A stretch of DNA of 64,000 nucleotides from Salininema proteolyticum. Lineage in GTDB: Bacteria > Actinomycetota > Actinomycetes > Mycobacteriales > Micromonosporaceae. Where the stretch lies: contig NZ_JBHUNX010000001.1 of the NCBI RefSeq assembly GCF_042685645.1, positions 992,001 through 1,056,000 on the forward strand. Reading direction: 5' to 3'. The notes under the pieces were generated by a model. It searched no databases and had not been told where the DNA came from. It saw nothing but the letters and a program-made list of their open reading frames with translations. How positions within the stretch are numbered: the stretch's first letter is position 1; the number at the start of each line of letters is the position of its first letter. Shown here one piece after another: positions 63,307-64,000 of the stretch. The translations under genes and the position numbers were made by a program.

Positions 63307-64000
63307 CTTCCGGGAGGGCCGAAGGAGGAGCGCACGTCCGCGTGCCCGGCATCGACTGCTCGGGTAACGACCGGGACGACTGTCCCTTCTCGGCCCTCCA
63401 CGCCTCGTGCTGCTCCGCCGCCCTGTCCCACAGGGCGGCGAGCCTCTCCCCGGACAACTCCAGGCCGAAACGGCCGCGCAGCTCCGCGGCGAAGTCGTCC
63501 CGGCTCTCGACGAGGCCCTGCCGCTTGCCCTCGCCGGCCCGGTAGACGGTCAACGTCCGCGCCCTCAGCATCTCGACACCCCGCGAGCCCGTCTTCATCA
63601 CCGCCAGCGTCTTGACGAACGGCGACTCAGGAGAGTCCTGCAGCTCGTGGAACTTCGGGAGAAAGTCGTCCAGGCCGCGCGGGTCGGTCGTGAAATCGAA
63701 CGTCTGGTCGGTCAGCCGCCGGTCGAGGCGGAACCGCCAGGCCCCGTCCTCCCGGGACAGGTGGTGGATCATCTGCCCCTGCAAGAGCGGGCCGTCCTCG
63801 ACGGGGAACGGGTCGCGGAACCCCGTGCCCAGCCCCGTGTCCGCCACGACGGTCCGGCCGCCGAAGCCCACCAGCAGCGGCATGTGGTTGAACCACTCCC
63901 CGTCGCCGTCGACGGCCCTGCCCACGGCCCCCTTGAGGTACTCCACCTCGAAGCCCATGGCCCGCAGCGCGGCCGCCAACAGAACGTTCTGTTCATAGCA
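63206..64000 (-). CDS. nat: Arylamine N-acetyltransferase, N-terminus cut by window edge
   Basis: The visible 265 residues start, at the window border, with CYEQNVLLAAALRAMGF; that first Cys (63998-64000) is the expected catalytic cysteine of NAT enzymes. The triad His is in WFNHMPLLV and the Asp in VVADTGLG. The preceding about 70 residues are outside. NATs transfer acetyl from CoA to arylamines or, in biosynthetic clusters, form amides. The family usually ends soon after a helix like LWDRAAEQHEAW; here about 47 extra residues run to 63206, overlapping the GH43 gene by 101 bp on the opposite strand. Confidence 0.88.
   Translation of the reverse strand, partial: CYEQNVLLAAALRAMGFEVEYLKGAVGRAVDGDGEWFNHMPLLVGFGGRTVVADTGLGTGFRDPFPVEDGPLLQGQMIHHLSREDGAWRFRLDRRLTDQTFDFTTDPRGLDDFLPKFHELQDSPESPFVKTLAVMKTGSRGVEMLRARTLTVYRAGEGKRQGLVESRDDFAAELRGRFGLELSGERLAALWDRAAEQHEAWRAEKGQSSRSLPEQSMPGTRTCAPPSALPEVTREARRAPVRRSPACRPGSTRSAGRACGGWGR

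Overview
The window is high-GC DNA with many GTG/TTG starts and ATGA overlaps between cotranscribed genes. It carries actinobacterial markers: RNase AS, CtaJ/DUF5130, a PopR/ClpP pair, class II DAHP synthase, an MmpL/TetR pair, an Ldt with an SHGC motif, and group II truncated globin. The order pfk ... DAHP synthase ... protein kinase ... mur genes resembles Streptomyces and Micromonosporales chromosomes. A filamentous-type actinomycete is the likely source; genus is not assignable by eye.

Layout. 1-1.7 kb is the end of an integrated element: a tyrosine integrase beside a duplicated 3' piece of tRNA-Pro(UGG). 2-5.5 kb is a decaying region with an iron-box-controlled siderophore-binding lipoprotein, a broken ABC ATPase and a broken metallo-hydrolase. 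5.6-9.4 kb holds a secreted TNT-domain (NAD glycohydrolase-like) protein, a small possible immunity gene and a DUF4132 protein. 9.5-11.1 kb holds a PopR-like regulator ending in an ssrA-like YALAA tail, convergent with two clpP genes, one of which lacks the catalytic serine. 11.2-18.7 kb is accessory: a frameshifted TetR with a C-terminal zinc ribbon, an NmrA-like reductase, secreted proteins, a Ser/Thr kinase, a WYL remnant and an XRE regulator. 18.7-31.4 kb is housekeeping: hrpA, globin, MscS channel, HNH protein, CtaJ/DUF5130, a flavin monooxygenase operon, lipid genes and a Crp regulator. 31.7-44.6 kb holds RNase AS, a phosphofructokinase with PPi-type residues, two paralogues of an unrecognised small family, folD/fchA, class II DAHP synthase, flavin enzymes and small membrane proteins. 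44.8-49.2 kb holds MmpL, TetR and an L,D-transpeptidase. 50.6-60 kb is murE-murF-mraY-murD-ftsW-murG-murC. 60-64 kb holds a methyltransferase, a phosphodiesterase, a GH43 enzyme and a truncated arylamine N-acetyltransferase.

How the parts connect. The mur/ftsW operon makes lipid II, and the divergent coiled-coil hydrolase and the Ldt act on the resulting wall. The one-carbon pair appears to split a normally bifunctional job: FolD has lost its cyclohydrolase lysine and FchA overlaps it. The most unusual items are the TNT-like toxin pair, the serine-less ClpP, the FolD/FchA split, the PPi-type PFK signature, the YWDRxGH paralogue pair and the rearranged division/wall cluster.
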